From: Longimicrobium sp.
Lineage (GTDB): Bacteria > Gemmatimonadota > Gemmatimonadetes > Longimicrobiales > Longimicrobiaceae
Length of the DNA: 37,058 nucleotides
Reading direction: 5' to 3'
Assembly (NCBI GenBank): GCA_036389135.1
Contig: DASVQP010000065.1
Span: forward strand, 1 to 37,058
Positions 1-8,037 of the stretch are shown piece after piece. Below the pieces are notes generated by a model, which did no database searches, had not been told where the DNA came from, and saw nothing but the letters and a program-made list of their open reading frames with translations. The stretch's first letter is position 1. Every line of letters starts with the position of its first letter. The position numbers and the translations under genes were made by a program.

Positions 1-1
1 G

Positions 2-2044
2 GCGCGCGCCCAGGCCCCGGCCGAGGGGTGGAACGGGGCGCGCGCGCTGGAGCTGATCGCCCGCGCGCGCGACCGCCGCTCGCAGGCGCTGGCGGACACG
101 GGGCTGCTGGACTACCAGGCGGACGCGCGGGGCTTCATCTACTTCTACCTGGACCGCCCCGGCACCAACGAGCGCTCGCTGGTGAAGACGGACCAGGTGG
201 CGCTGGACGTCCTGTGGAAGGCGCCCAACATGGCGAAGCAGCGGATCATTGGGCTGCGGGACGCGAAGAACCTCCCCACCAACATCCGCTACCACGAAGA
301 CCATCTGACCGTGGTGCAGGACAACTTCGGCGACCTGATCCGCTACGGCGACGGCGACGAGGTGCGCGACGTGCTTCACCCGGCCGCGGTGGCGGGGCCG
401 GGGACGTACGACTACCGGCTGGAGGACTCGCTTTCCATCCGCGTGCCCGGGTCGCCGGAGCCGGTGCGCGTGTACGAGGTGCAGGTGCGGCCCAAAGACA
501 CCAGCCGCCCGGCGATGATCGGCTCGGTGTTCGTGGACCGGCGCGGGGGCGACATCGTGCGCATGTCGTTCACCTTCACCGCAGCCGCGTACGTGGACCG
601 GCAGCTGGACTACATCAACGCATCGCTGGAGAACGCGCTGTACAAGGGGCGCTTCTGGCTCCCGCACCGGCAGCAGGTGGAGCTGCGCCGCCAGATCCCG
701 GAGCTGGGCTTTCCCGTGGGGGGCATGATCCGCGGGACGATGCGCATCTCCAACTACCGCTTCAACCAGGGGCTCTCCCCCGCCCTCTTCGCGGGCCCAA
801 AGCTGGTGTCGGTGCCCGACGCGCAGCGCCGCAGCTTCGGCTTCGAGCAGCCGATCGACGCGGAGCTGCACGAGGAGGGAATCGGCCCCACCACCGAGCT
901 GGGCGACGTGCGGCGGCAGGCGGCGGAGCTGATCCGCGGGCGGATGCTGAGCGGCCTCCCAGCGGTGCGGCTGAACGTGCCGGCGGCCTCGTCCGTCCTG
1001 CGCTACAACCGCGCGGAGGGCGCGGTGGTCGGCTTCGGCACGCGCATTCACCCCAGCGAGCCGCTGACGCTGGAGGCGCGCGGCGGGTGGGCGTTCGGGC
1101 CGATGCACCCCACGCTGGAGGGGGCGGCGACGGTCACGCACCCCGGCTACCGCATGGGCGCCCGCGCCTACGTGTACGAGCCGCGCGACGTGGGCGTGGG
1201 CCCCGTGATCTCGGGCGCCATGAACACGCTGACCTCGCTGGTGGCGGGGCTCGACTACACCGACCCCTTTTACGCCGGCGGGCTGGAGGGGTGGGGCGAG
1301 CGCCGCGTGGGCGGCGCGTGGACGGGTACGCTGCGGCTGCGCGCCGAGGCCCACACCGCCGCGCGCCTGACCTCCACCTTCACGCTCGGCGGCACCGGCG
1401 ACTTCCGCGAGGTGCGGCCGGTCGACGAGGGGATGATGCTGGGCGGCTCCCTGTTCTTTGCGCGCGCGGCGCCGAGCGGTGTGGCACGCGGGTGGTCCGC
1501 GTCGGCGGGGTTGGACGGAGGCGTGTTCTGGGGCGACGAGCCGGACGAGCTCGACCCCACCTTCACCGTGAACGGCACGCGCCCCTTCGTGCGGCCCCGC
1601 CTGGAGCTGGGATGGGTGCGCCGCTGGACCCCGGCGCGCGCGGAGCTGGAGGCGGGCACCTCCGCCGGGATTGCGCTCGGTGAGCTGCCGCGGCAGGCGC
1701 TTTTCCTTGTGGGCGGGCGCGGCACCGTCCCCGGCTTCCCCTTTCGCGCTTTCGGCGGCGACCGCTTCGCGCTGGCGCGGGTGATGGCCTCGGCGGACGT
1801 GGCGGGGCCGTGGCTGCGCGGGCGCGCCTTCGCCAACGCCGGGTGGACGGGAGTGGGCTCCGCCGGCCGCGAGCCGCTCCAGGATTGGGGCGCGGCGACG
1901 ACGGGGAGCCCGCGTTTTTCAGTGGGCACCGGTGTGGGGCTCTTCTACGACATTCTGCGCGTGGACGTGGCGCGCGGCCTGGGGCCGGACGGCCGCTGGG
2001 AGCTGATCGTGGAGGCCAATCCTTCGTTCTGGGACTTCCTGTGA
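2..2044 (+). CDS. Outer-membrane beta-barrel protein, 5'-truncated by window edge
   Basis: The frame is open from the first bases, so the gene begins outside the window; about 680 residues are visible. An internal GTG at 182 is in frame, but residues upstream of it read as normal protein (for example RGFIYFYLDRPGTNE), so I do not use it. The C-terminal third has alternating hydrophobic and polar strands, a glycine-rich loop (GGRGTVPGFPFRAFGGDR) and the ending SFWDFL, all typical of Omp85/surface-antigen-type barrels. The N-terminal half is a periplasmic-looking beta domain. I infer an outer-membrane protein related to the BamA/Omp85 or DUF5686 group; the exact family and any transported substrate are unknown. 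A small membrane-protein gene follows 28 nt after the stop. Confidence 0.7.
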   Translation, partial: ARAQAPAEGWNGARALELIARARDRRSQALADTGLLDYQADARGFIYFYLDRPGTNERSLVKTDQVALDVLWKAPNMAKQRIIGLRDAKNLPTNIRYHEDHLTVVQDNFGDLIRYGDGDEVRDVLHPAAVAGPGTYDYRLEDSLSIRVPGSPEPVRVYEVQVRPKDTSRPAMIGSVFVDRRGGDIVRMSFTFTAAAYVDRQLDYINASLENALYKGRFWLPHRQQVELRRQIPELGFPVGGMIRGTMRISNYRFNQGLSPALFAGPKLVSVPDAQRRSFGFEQPIDAELHEEGIGPTTELGDVRRQAAELIRGRMLSGLPAVRLNVPAASSVLRYNRAEGAVVGFGTRIHPSEPLTLEARGGWAFGPMHPTLEGAATVTHPGYRMGARAYVYEPRDVGVGPVISGAMNTLTSLVAGLDYTDPFYAGGLEGWGERRVGGAWTGTLRLRAEAHTAARLTSTFTLGGTGDFREVRPVDEGMMLGGSLFFARAAPSGVARGWSASAGLDGGVFWGDEPDELDPTFTVNGTRPFVRPRLELGWVRRWTPARAELEAGTSAGIALGELPRQALFLVGGRGTVPGFPFRAFGGDRFALARVMASADVAGPWLRGRAFANAGWTGVGSAGREPLQDWGAATTGSPRFSVGTGVGLFYDILRVDVARGLGPDGRWELIVEANPSFWDFL

Positions 2045-2072
2045 CCGAACTTTCCTCGCGCGGAGGATGGGC

Positions 2073-2312
2073 ATGCTTGGGGTGATCGTGCGCGGCGCCA
2101 TCGCCGTCTTCCTCCTGTATCTCGCCGTGAAGCAGCTCCAGGCCGGCCACCCGCTGTACGCCGCGGTGGACGTGATCTTTGCGATGGTGGCTGGCCTCCT
2201 CGCCTTCTCCGCGTGGCCCGGCGCCACGCGCCCGCCGGCGCGGCTGATCCGCGGGCTGGTGGCGGTGGGGGTGGTGCTGTGGATCGCGTCGCTGGTGGGG
2301 CGGTTCGTGTAA
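2073..2312 (+). CDS. Small integral membrane protein, hypothetical
   Basis: A 79-residue protein with two or three hydrophobic segments (near residues 3-20, 30-48 and 60-77), probably in the inner membrane. I choose ATG 2073 over the in-frame ATG at 2067. The Shine-Dalgarno GGAGG at 2062-2066 abuts 2067 but sits 6 nt from 2073. It lies 28 nt after the outer-membrane protein gene on the same strand and is probably co-transcribed with it. No family recognised. Confidence 0.65.
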   Translation: MLGVIVRGAIAVFLLYLAVKQLQAGHPLYAAVDVIFAMVAGLLAFSAWPGATRPPARLIRGLVAVGVVLWIASLVGRFV

Positions 2313-2330
2313 GGCGGGCTGCGGCGCGAC

Positions 2331-2366
2331 GTCGGGCACGGGCGGCCACGCGGGGCCGCCCCTACG
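2331..2366 (+). repeat. REP-like palindrome, copy 1
   Basis: A 36-bp element with arms GGGCGGCC / GGCCGCCC, ending CCCTACG. It recurs with identical sequence at 4117-4152. Both copies are intergenic. The closing CGCCCCTAC motif is shared with the palindromes at 2470-2502 and inside the transposase gene near 30.3 kb, so these look like one mobile REP family. Confidence 0.75.
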
Positions 2367-2406
2367 AGGTCTGGGTGGGTGGCGCGGGGTCGAGGCGGGG
2401 CATGCG

Positions 2407-2434
2407 GTAGGGCAGACACGCAGGTCTGCCCTAC
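2407..2434. repeat. Perfect 11-bp inverted repeat (hairpin)
   Basis: GTAGGGCAGAC, a 6-nt spacer, then GTCTGCCCTAC. It may be a further dispersed palindrome or an RNA hairpin downstream of the small membrane protein. There is no T-tract, so terminator function is uncertain. Confidence 0.6.
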
Positions 2435-2469
2435 CAGGCATCGGTGACGTGCGTGAGTGGCGGTGCGGC

Positions 2470-2502
2470 GTCGGCCACGGGCGCGATAAATCGCGCCCCT
2501 AC
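2470..2502 (+). repeat. REP-like palindrome of the GGGCGCGAT-AA-ATCGCGCCC type
   Basis: It starts GTCGGCCACG and contains a 9-bp stem with a 2-nt spacer, followed by CTAC. The 20-bp core is identical to the copy at 30381-30400, and its reverse complement occurs at 30266-30285, inside the tyrosine transposase gene. Confidence 0.8.
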
Positions 2503-2509
2503 CGCTGTT

Positions 2510-2583
2510 CCCCATTCCCCATTCCCCATTCCCCATTCCCCATTCCCCATTCCCCATTCCCCATTCCCCATTCCCCATTCCCC
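2510..2583. repeat. Heptanucleotide tandem repeat (CCCCATT)n
   Basis: Ten perfect copies of CCCCATT plus a partial one. It lies immediately upstream of the acyl-CoA reductase start. Because the period is 7 bp, any frame through it encodes a 7-residue repeat, which produces a spurious N-terminal extension of the next gene. The same unit occurs again, in both orientations, between cphA and its neighbour. Confidence 0.95.
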
Positions 2584-2590
2584 GCATTCC

Positions 2591-4009
2591 GTGATCGACG
2601 CATTCCACCTCCCCGGCATCTCGCACCCGCCGACCACCACATGGTCGTACGGCAAGGGGGCGGATGCCTTCGAGGTCCGCATTCCGCGGCTGACGGCGGC
2701 GCTGCTGCGCGAGCAGGTGCGGGCGCTGGCGGCCGCGCGCGAGGAGCACCTGGCGCGGAGGCCCGTGGCCGGGATCGTGGAGGTGGTGGACCGGGTCGCC
2801 GCGCGCCTGCTGGACCCCGCGGACCCGCTGCGGCGCACCGCCGAGCGCGCCCTCCCCGCGATGACCAACTACTCGCCCGCCATGATCCGCCTGGTCCTGG
2901 ACCGCATGGCGGCGGACTGGCGCGCGGCTCCCATCCGCGAGCTCCTGCGCTCCGAGTTCGGCGACCCGCGCGTGCTGGACGGCTTCTTCCCCGCGCAGCG
3001 CGGCGGCGGGGAGCGGATGGCGGTCGGGCCGCGCCTGGTGGCGAACGTGTTCAGCGGCAACGTCCCCGGCGTGGCGGTGACGGCGCTGGTGCGCTGCCTC
3101 CTCCTCAAGTCCGCGGCGCTGGGGAAGACGGCGGTCGGCGAGCCCCTCCTGGCCACTCTCTTCGCGCGCGGCGTGGCGGAGGTGGATGCGGGGCTGGGAG
3201 CCTGCCTGGCCGTCACCTACTGGCCCGGCGGCGACGACGAGATGGAGCGCACCGCGCTGGAAGCCGCGGACGCCGTGGTCGTGTACGGCGGCGCCGACGC
3301 GGTGTCCGCCGTGCGCGAGCGCACCCCGGCCGGGACGCGCTTCCTGGGATACGGCCCCAAGATCTCCTTCGGCGTGGTCGGCCGCGACGCGCTCACCCGC
3401 GATGCCGCCGCCGATGCCGCGCGCGGCGCCGCTCTGGACGCTTCCACCTTCGACCAGCAGGGGTGCGTGTCGCCGCACCTCTTCTACGTGGAGGAGGGGG
3501 GCGAGGTCTCGCCGCGCGGGTGGGCCGCGCTGCTGGCGCGGGAAATGGAGGCAGTGGAGCGCGAGCTTCCGCGCGGCACCCTGGCGCCCCGCGAGTCGTC
3601 GTCCATCCGCCAGCTTCGCGCGGTGGCGGAGTTCGCGGAGGCGGGCGGCGGCGGTACCGATCTCCACGCATCGCGCGAGGGCACGGCGTGGACGGTGATC
3701 CACGAGCCGGACTCCGCCTTCACCGCATCGTGCCTCAACCGCGTGGTCCGCGTGAAGCCCGTCGCCTCCCTGGATGACGTGCCGGCGCTGGTAGAGCGCT
3801 TCGGGCCCTATTTGCAGACCGTGGGCGTCGCCGCATCCGCGGAGGCGGCGCGCAGGCTGGCGGCGGCGCTGGCGCCGGTCGGTGTCGCGCGGGTTACAAC
3901 GCTGGGGAAGATGGCCTGGCCGCCGCAGACCTGGCACCACGACGGGCGTCCCCCGCTGCGGGAGTTGGTGCGGTGGTGCGATCTGGAGACGGCGGGGGAA
4001 GGCGCGTAG
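2591..4009 (+). CDS. LuxC-family acyl-CoA reductase
   Basis: A 472-residue protein resembling LuxC-type fatty acyl-CoA reductases, which reduce acyl-CoA or acyl-enzyme thioesters to aldehydes with NADPH. The aldehyde-dehydrogenase-like core includes the nucleotide-binding stretch VANVFSGNVPGVA (about residues 150-162) and a probable catalytic cysteine in FDQQGCVSPH (Cys292). GTG 2591 is chosen because the frame upstream runs through a tandem repeat and a REP palindrome, while this start gives a family-typical length. No good Shine-Dalgarno sequence is visible, because the repeat occupies that position. No LuxE-type partner is adjacent, so the substrate is unknown. The gene converges with the unknown minus-strand gene that follows, with hairpins between them. 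Confidence 0.85.
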   Translation: MIDAFHLPGISHPPTTTWSYGKGADAFEVRIPRLTAALLREQVRALAAAREEHLARRPVAGIVEVVDRVAARLLDPADPLRRTAERALPAMTNYSPAMIRLVLDRMAADWRAAPIRELLRSEFGDPRVLDGFFPAQRGGGERMAVGPRLVANVFSGNVPGVAVTALVRCLLLKSAALGKTAVGEPLLATLFARGVAEVDAGLGACLAVTYWPGGDDEMERTALEAADAVVVYGGADAVSAVRERTPAGTRFLGYGPKISFGVVGRDALTRDAAADAARGAALDASTFDQQGCVSPHLFYVEEGGEVSPRGWAALLAREMEAVERELPRGTLAPRESSSIRQLRAVAEFAEAGGGGTDLHASREGTAWTVIHEPDSAFTASCLNRVVRVKPVASLDDVPALVERFGPYLQTVGVAASAEAARRLAAALAPVGVARVTTLGKMAWPPQTWHHDGRPPLRELVRWCDLETAGEGA

Positions 4010-4042
4010 CGGCGCGGGCGCCCTCCCCGCTCGTTCCTCGCT

Positions 4043-4074
4043 GCCCCTCCCCCAAAACAACCTGGGGGAGGGGC
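4043..4074. terminator. Hairpin downstream of the acyl-CoA reductase
   Basis: GCCCCTCCCCC, a 10-nt loop (AAAACAACCT), then GGGGGAGGGGC: an 11-bp perfect stem starting 33 nt after the stop. A near-identical element lies in inverted orientation at 4200-4233. Termination is inferred from the position between convergent genes; there is no U-tract. It is probably also a dispersed repeat. Confidence 0.5.
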
Positions 4075-4116
4075 GCACGCGTACATCTGTTCCGGGGTGC
4101 CGGGGTTCGGTACGGC

Positions 4117-4152
4117 GTCGGGCACGGGCGGCCACGCGGGGCCGCCCCTACG
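4117..4152 (+). repeat. REP-like palindrome, copy 2
   Basis: Identical over 36 bp to the element at 2331-2366. It sits between the two CCCTCCCCC hairpins of the convergent intergenic region. Confidence 0.75.
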
Positions 4153-4199
4153 GGATCCGTGCGTATAGCCGTCATCGAAGTACCGCGCAAATGCAAACC

Positions 4200-4233
4200 G
4201 CCCCCTCCCCCAGGTTGTTTTGGGGGAGGGGGC
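4200..4233. terminator. Hairpin downstream of the unknown minus-strand gene
   Basis: GCCCCCTCCCCC, a 10-nt loop (AGGTTGTTTT), then GGGGGAGGGGGC. Read on the minus strand it lies about 30 nt past the stop of the following gene. It is the reverse complement of the 4043-4074 hairpin apart from one extra base pair, so the two could also pair with each other around the REP copy. Confidence 0.5.
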
Positions 4234-4263
4234 AGCGAGGTGACGAGCGGGGGCGGCGGCCTG

Positions 4264-4650
4264 CTACCCCAGCCACTCCTCCTCGTCCTCCTCGTCCTCG
4301 GCCTTGGCGGCGGGCGCGACGGGGATGACGGGCTTGGGGCGCGGCGGGTCCGGGGAGATCAGGACGTTGGAGGCGGCGGCGTAGAACGGCGGCGCGTCCG
4401 GGTTGTCCAGGCGGATGTGCAGGAGGCGGCTTCCGTCGCCCGTCTTTCCCAGCACCGCCGCGATCTCGCCCAGGCCGGCGGAGCAGCACACCTCGTCGCC
4501 CACCTTGGGGACGCTCTCCGCGCCGGTGCTCCATCCCGGGTAGGCGGCGCGGTCGATCCGCAGGTCGGCGTTGGGACGCCGGCCGTTGGTCTCCGGCGCG
4601 CCTTCGGGGCGCGGCACGGCGCCGGCCCCCATCGAAAACCAGCTGCTCAT
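4264..4650 (-). CDS. Hypothetical protein with acidic C-terminus
   Basis: A 128-residue soluble protein of unknown family. ATG 4650 is preferred over the upstream GTG at 4662, because AAGG lies 4 nt before ATG 4650. The middle reads like a small beta-rich domain (VPKVGDEVCCSAGLGEIAAV). A proline-rich linker and an acidic tail (EDEEDEEEW) follow. It is 76 nt downstream of infA on the same strand and may share its transcript. No function can be assigned. Confidence 0.6.
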   Translation of the reverse strand: MSSWFSMGAGAVPRPEGAPETNGRRPNADLRIDRAAYPGWSTGAESVPKVGDEVCCSAGLGEIAAVLGKTGDGSRLLHIRLDNPDAPPFYAAASNVLISPDPPRPKPVIPVAPAAKAEDEEDEEEWLG

Positions 4651-4725
4651 CTTACCTTGCACGGAACGGGACAGCGGACAGCCGGGGCGCCCCCGGAGCG
4701 TTCCCGGGGCCTGTCCGGGAGCCGC

Positions 4726-4944
4726 TTACTTGTGCCGGAACGTGATCCGGCCTCGCGACAGGTCGTACGGCGACATGCTGAGGGTGACGCGGTCCCCTTC
4801 AAGCACGCGGATTTTGAACTTCCCCATCTTGCCGGCCGCATAGCAGAGCACGACGTGCCCGTTCTCGAGCTTCACGCGGTACTTGCGGTCCGGGAGCACC
4901 TCGCTCACCAGCCCTTCCACCTCGATTCCTTCTTCCTTAGCCAA
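4726..4944 (-). CDS. infA: Translation initiation factor IF-1
   Basis: A 72-residue protein, exactly the usual IF-1 length. It has the single OB-fold (S1-like) sequence and the hallmark ending [17 protein letters not shown]-1 binds the 30S A-site region and helps IF-2 and IF-3 during initiation. The start is TTG at 4944, giving [11 protein letters not shown], the family N-terminus, with AAAAGG 6 nt upstream. A longer in-frame reading to 4995 adds 17 residues foreign to the family and is rejected. The [16 protein letters not shown] segment differs slightly from the commoner GKMRKNYIRILPGDRV, so it could be a divergent second copy. It stands away from the ribosomal protein operon it often accompanies. 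Confidence 0.93.
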   Translation of the reverse strand: MAKEEGIEVEGLVSEVLPDRKYRVKLENGHVVLCYAAGKMGKFKIRVLEGDRVTLSMSPYDLSRGRITFRHK

Positions 4945-5180
4945 TTGTAGCCTTTTCGCTGAAGAAAATCCAATGCACGAAAAAGCCCGCGGCATGCGTC
5001 AAGCGGTGACGCGCGCCGCGAGCTGTGTGCAGGCCGAACGCGCCGGCCTCGTGCGCGGGTGTTACCCCGGCCTTTAAAGATAGCGTCTACAAGGGATCGG
5101 CACAACGACCCTGCACCTCAACCGCGAGCAGAAACCTGCTTTACGACTCGTCTGACGGGACCGCGGCGCGCGGAGCGGAC

Positions 5181-6458
5181 GTGCTCGCCGCGATGCTGCG
5201 CGAGCGCACGACGGACCTGCGGCGCGTGGGTCTCGATGAGTTCCGCGAATGGCTCGGCCGGCAGCTTCCCGGCTGGCGTCTCGATCCGGTCTTTGCGCAG
5301 CGCGAGCGGATCCGTGACCTGCGCCGCGCATCCCCGCGCCTGCGTGCGCTGGAGCGCGAGCGGCGGCGCGCAGCCAGGGCGGACGCGGACCCGCCTCACG
5401 GTGAGCGGCTGCGCCAGGTGGAGGAGGAGCTGAGCGGCGTTGGCAAGGCGGTCGCGGGGCTGACGGCCGCGCTGGAGGATGCGGACGAGGACCGCCGCCC
5501 CCCGCTGCGGGAGAAGCTGAATGCCTTTCGCGCGCCCCGCGCCGCGCTGGAGGCCGAACGCGACGAGCGGATCGCGGCGAGCCCCGAGCGCACGCTGCTC
5601 ATGCGGCTGGATGCGGAGCTGGAGCGCCTGCGCGAGGAGAGCGGAGTCGGCGCGGAGGAGGGGCGGCTGCACGAGATGATGCGCGCACAGGGACGACGCT
5701 CCGGGCGCGCGGGTGGCGGATTCGAGGCGGCAGCGCTCCGGGCCGTTCGCGAACATCTCCTCCCCGAGCTGGGGGATGGGCCGCTCACGGTGCTCACGGG
5801 CGTAACGCTGGGCACCGCGCGCACGGAGCTGGACCAGGTGGTCGTGCGCGGCTCCGGCGACGTGCCCGTCGAGGTGCTCGCGGTGGTGGAGGCGAAGCGC
5901 AATCCGAACGACGTGGCGCACGGCTTCACGCGGCGGCAGGCGGACCTGGCATGGCTGTCCGGGCATCGCGCCGCGTACGATCCGGCGCGGCACGTCACGA
6001 GGCACTTCCCCGCCGGCCACTTCGACCGCGTGGCGGAGCACGAGCAGGATGGAACGCGCTTCCTCTTCGACCCCGCCTCCTTTCGCCGCTTCCATCCCGA
6101 GAGCGGGTACTTCCTCGCGGGCCTGTACTTCGTCACGCGCGCCGCGCCGCTCGCGGGGCTTTCCGGCGCCGCGCTGGGACGCCTGCGCCACCGCGCCGCC
6201 ACCGACGAGCGCTTCGCCCCGGCGGACGACGCAAACCTGGCGGATCTCCTGGCCTGGTGCCGCACCCTGGCCGAGCCCATCGAGACACCCGACGTGCTCG
6301 CCCTCTACGCCGACGTTCAGGAGCGCCCTGCCCGCTCTCCGTGTCGAACGGGACGGAATCGTGCTCGTGTACGATCCGCCACTCCCCGCCCACCTTCGCA
6401 AACCCACGTCGCTACCTCGCCCCCGGCCGCAAGCGTCTCGCTCACATGCGAAAGGTAA
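5181..6458 (+). CDS. Predicted PD-(D/E)XK-type nuclease with coiled-coil N-terminus
   Basis: A protein of about 425 residues. GTG 5181 is chosen because GGAG lies 5 nt upstream; ATG 5193 is an alternative, and a longer open frame begins at 5025. Residues about 30-170 are rich in E, R, L and A and look like a coiled coil. The centre carries an Asp in TARTELDQVVVRG followed about 20 residues later by VVEAKRNPND, which fits the D...E-x-K catalytic motif of restriction-endonuclease-like folds. I infer a DNA- or RNA-cleaving role, unproven. The last 45-50 codons (from about 6318) run antisense through a decayed SnoaL-like gene, so the original C-terminus may have been replaced. No methylase or other partner is adjacent. 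Confidence 0.55.
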   Translation: MLAAMLRERTTDLRRVGLDEFREWLGRQLPGWRLDPVFAQRERIRDLRRASPRLRALERERRRAARADADPPHGERLRQVEEELSGVGKAVAGLTAALEDADEDRRPPLREKLNAFRAPRAALEAERDERIAASPERTLLMRLDAELERLREESGVGAEEGRLHEMMRAQGRRSGRAGGGFEAAALRAVREHLLPELGDGPLTVLTGVTLGTARTELDQVVVRGSGDVPVEVLAVVEAKRNPNDVAHGFTRRQADLAWLSGHRAAYDPARHVTRHFPAGHFDRVAEHEQDGTRFLFDPASFRRFHPESGYFLAGLYFVTRAAPLAGLSGAALGRLRHRAATDERFAPADDANLADLLAWCRTLAEPIETPDVLALYADVQERPARSPCRTGRNRARVRSATPRPPSQTHVATSPPAASVSLTCER

Positions 6459-6580
6459 TACGCGAAGGCGACCTCGTCACAGGCGACCACTTCGAGGTCG
6501 CGCACCTCGTAGCCCGGCCCCTCCGAGTACCCGTCGAACCAGCCCTCCGTCCGCTTGAGCGTGACGACGATGGAGCTTCG
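6312..6580 (-). pseudogene. SnoaL/NTF2-like (ketosteroid isomerase-like) gene remnant
   Basis: On the minus strand, one frame reads GPGYEVRDLEVVACDEVAFA and another, downstream, reads GGEWRIVHEHDSVPFD. Both are characteristic of the core and C-terminal strands of SnoaL-like/DUF4440 proteins, but they lie in different frames. At least one frameshift separates them, and no normal start or stop can be joined. It overlaps the 3' end of the convergent nuclease-like gene. Confidence 0.6.
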
Positions 6581-6786
6581 TATCCAAATACTTCCTCGGT
6601 AGGGAACACCGAGCCCACGTTCCAGCAGGAGTCACGCTACCCGCCCGGCAGCAGCTCGATGTAGGCCGTGCCCTCCAGCGCGGCAGGATCGCGTAAGATG
6701 GTGATGGGCTCCATCAGTCGGCTGCGAAAAGGTCACGGACGTTGAGCGGGGCTGAACCGGTGGGAGTCAACGGTGAGCCGCCGAAC

Positions 6787-7191
6787 CTACCCCTTCCCAG
6801 TGGCAAACTGAACCAGGTCCCACCGGTTGCCATACAGGTCCTCGAACACGGCCACGGTGCCGTACGGCTGGACGCTCGGATCGCGAACGAATTGGACTCC
6901 CGCGGCGAGCATGCGGTTGTAGTCCCGCCAGAAGTCGTCCGTGCTCAGGAACAGGAACACCCGCCCGCCCGCCTGATCGCCGATGAAGCGCGCCTGCTGC
7001 GGCGTGGAAGCCCGGGCGAGCAGCAGCGAGGTTCCAGGCGGACCAGGAGGCGCCACGACCACCCACCGCTTGTCCTGCTCCGGCTGGTACGTGTCCTCTA
7101 CCAGCGTGAAGCCGAGCTTCTTCGTGTAGAAGTCGATGGCTTCGTCGTAGTCACGGACCACCAGCGCGACGTGGGCGAGCTGTTGATGCAC
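6787..7191 (-). CDS. VOC-family (glyoxalase/bleomycin-resistance-like) protein
   Basis: A 134-residue protein with the vicinal-oxygen-chelate pattern: MHQQLAHVALVVRDYDEAI at the start (His7 is a likely metal ligand), then EDLYGNRWDLVQF near the C-terminus, where the second half-site ligands sit. Such proteins bind a divalent metal and act as isomerases, dioxygenases or drug-binding proteins; the substrate here is unknown. GTG 7191 gives the family-typical N-terminus. It is the last gene of a minus-strand run with 7198-7623, 7666-8037 and 8034-8447. This is the first of three VOC/PhnB-like genes within 2.3 kb. Confidence 0.85.
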   Translation of the reverse strand: MHQQLAHVALVVRDYDEAIDFYTKKLGFTLVEDTYQPEQDKRWVVVAPPGPPGTSLLLARASTPQQARFIGDQAGGRVFLFLSTDDFWRDYNRMLAAGVQFVRDPSVQPYGTVAVFEDLYGNRWDLVQFATGKG

Positions 7192-7197
7192 GAAGAC

Positions 7198-7623
7198 CTA
7201 TCTCGAAGTGCTGGACGCGCCACGCGCCTGCCCGGCATCCAGGCGATCCAGCGGACCGCGCAGAAGCAGCACGCCGTATACCACCGCCAGCAGCGAGGCA
7301 GGCACGGCGAGTCCCCACAGCGCGCGGGGCACGCCGGGCTCGCCGAGCGCCCGCAGCAGCGACAGCGCGCCGACGAAGTACAGCACCAGGTTGGCGAGCA
7401 CCACGGGCCGGCCGTAGATGCCGCCGAGCAGCGCGCCGCGATGCAGCCAGTTGAGCGCAGCCACCCCGAGCCACGCGGCGCCCAGCAGCTGCCCGAGCCA
7501 GGCGCCCGCCGCCGGAAACCCGGGCACCAGCAGCGGCAGCAACACGTCGGAAGCGAAGAGCAGCGCCAGCCCGCCGGCAAGCAGGACCGCGGCACTGATG
7601 CGCGTGACGAACGAAGAGATCAC
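7198..7623 (-). CDS. Four-helix membrane protein, hypothetical
   Basis: A 141-residue, very hydrophobic protein with four predicted membrane segments (about residues 8-30, 42-60, 75-92 and 103-122). A GTG start is used. The stop is 6 nt before the VOC gene start, and 42 nt separate it from the DoxX-like gene upstream, so it is probably part of one transcript. No family recognised; the fold is similar in size to DoxX or DUF4345-type small membrane proteins. Confidence 0.65.
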   Translation of the reverse strand: MISSFVTRISAAVLLAGGLALLFASDVLLPLLVPGFPAAGAWLGQLLGAAWLGVAALNWLHRGALLGGIYGRPVVLANLVLYFVGALSLLRALGEPGVPRALWGLAVPASLLAVVYGVLLLRGPLDRLDAGQARGASSTSR

Positions 7624-7665
7624 CGGCTGCGTGCGAGTTCGAGGACGTCGGCCTGTCAGGAACGG

Positions 7666-8037
7666 TCAGACGATCGGTTTCAGCACCATCCGGCCGTACG
7701 CGATGAACGCCATGAGGAGGCCCAGCACGCCGCTCATGACGATGGACCCGGCCTCGCCGTACGTGGCGTGCACGCCGATGAAGACGAGGCTCTCGACCGC
7801 CAGGACCGCCGCCGCCACCGCCGTGAGCCCCGGCCGCCTGCGCAGCGCGGCGGGGACGATCAGCCCGGCCACGCAGACGAGCTCGATGATGCCGAGGACC
7901 ATCCACGCTTCCGGCGGCAACGCATCAAAGGACGGCACCCCCTCTCGTATCTCCGCGAGCATGAAGACCTTCATGATGCCCGACGCCCCATACAGGAGCG
8001 CGGCGAGGACCTGCAGCACCCACAACAGGGTGTTCAT
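7666..8037 (-). CDS. DoxX-like membrane protein
   Basis: A 123-residue protein with four membrane helices. It starts MNTLLWVLQVLAALLYGASG, and the segment KVFMLAEIREGVPSF followed by a Trp-Met-Val helix is typical of the DoxX-like branch. DoxX-family proteins are small quinone- or thiosulfate-oxidation-associated or redox-stress membrane proteins, and most are uncharacterised. Its ATG overlaps the TGA of the upstream PhnB-like gene (ATGA at 8034-8037), showing translational coupling. Confidence 0.8.
   Translation of the reverse strand: MNTLLWVLQVLAALLYGASGIMKVFMLAEIREGVPSFDALPPEAWMVLGIIELVCVAGLIVPAALRRRPGLTAVAAAVLAVESLVFIGVHATYGEAGSIVMSGVLGLLMAFIAYGRMVLKPIV

Noticed and set aside
1919-4135. 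738-codon minus-strand frame across the acyl-CoA reductase
   Set aside because: It crosses a tandem repeat, palindromes and the antisense of two real genes; no domain signal.
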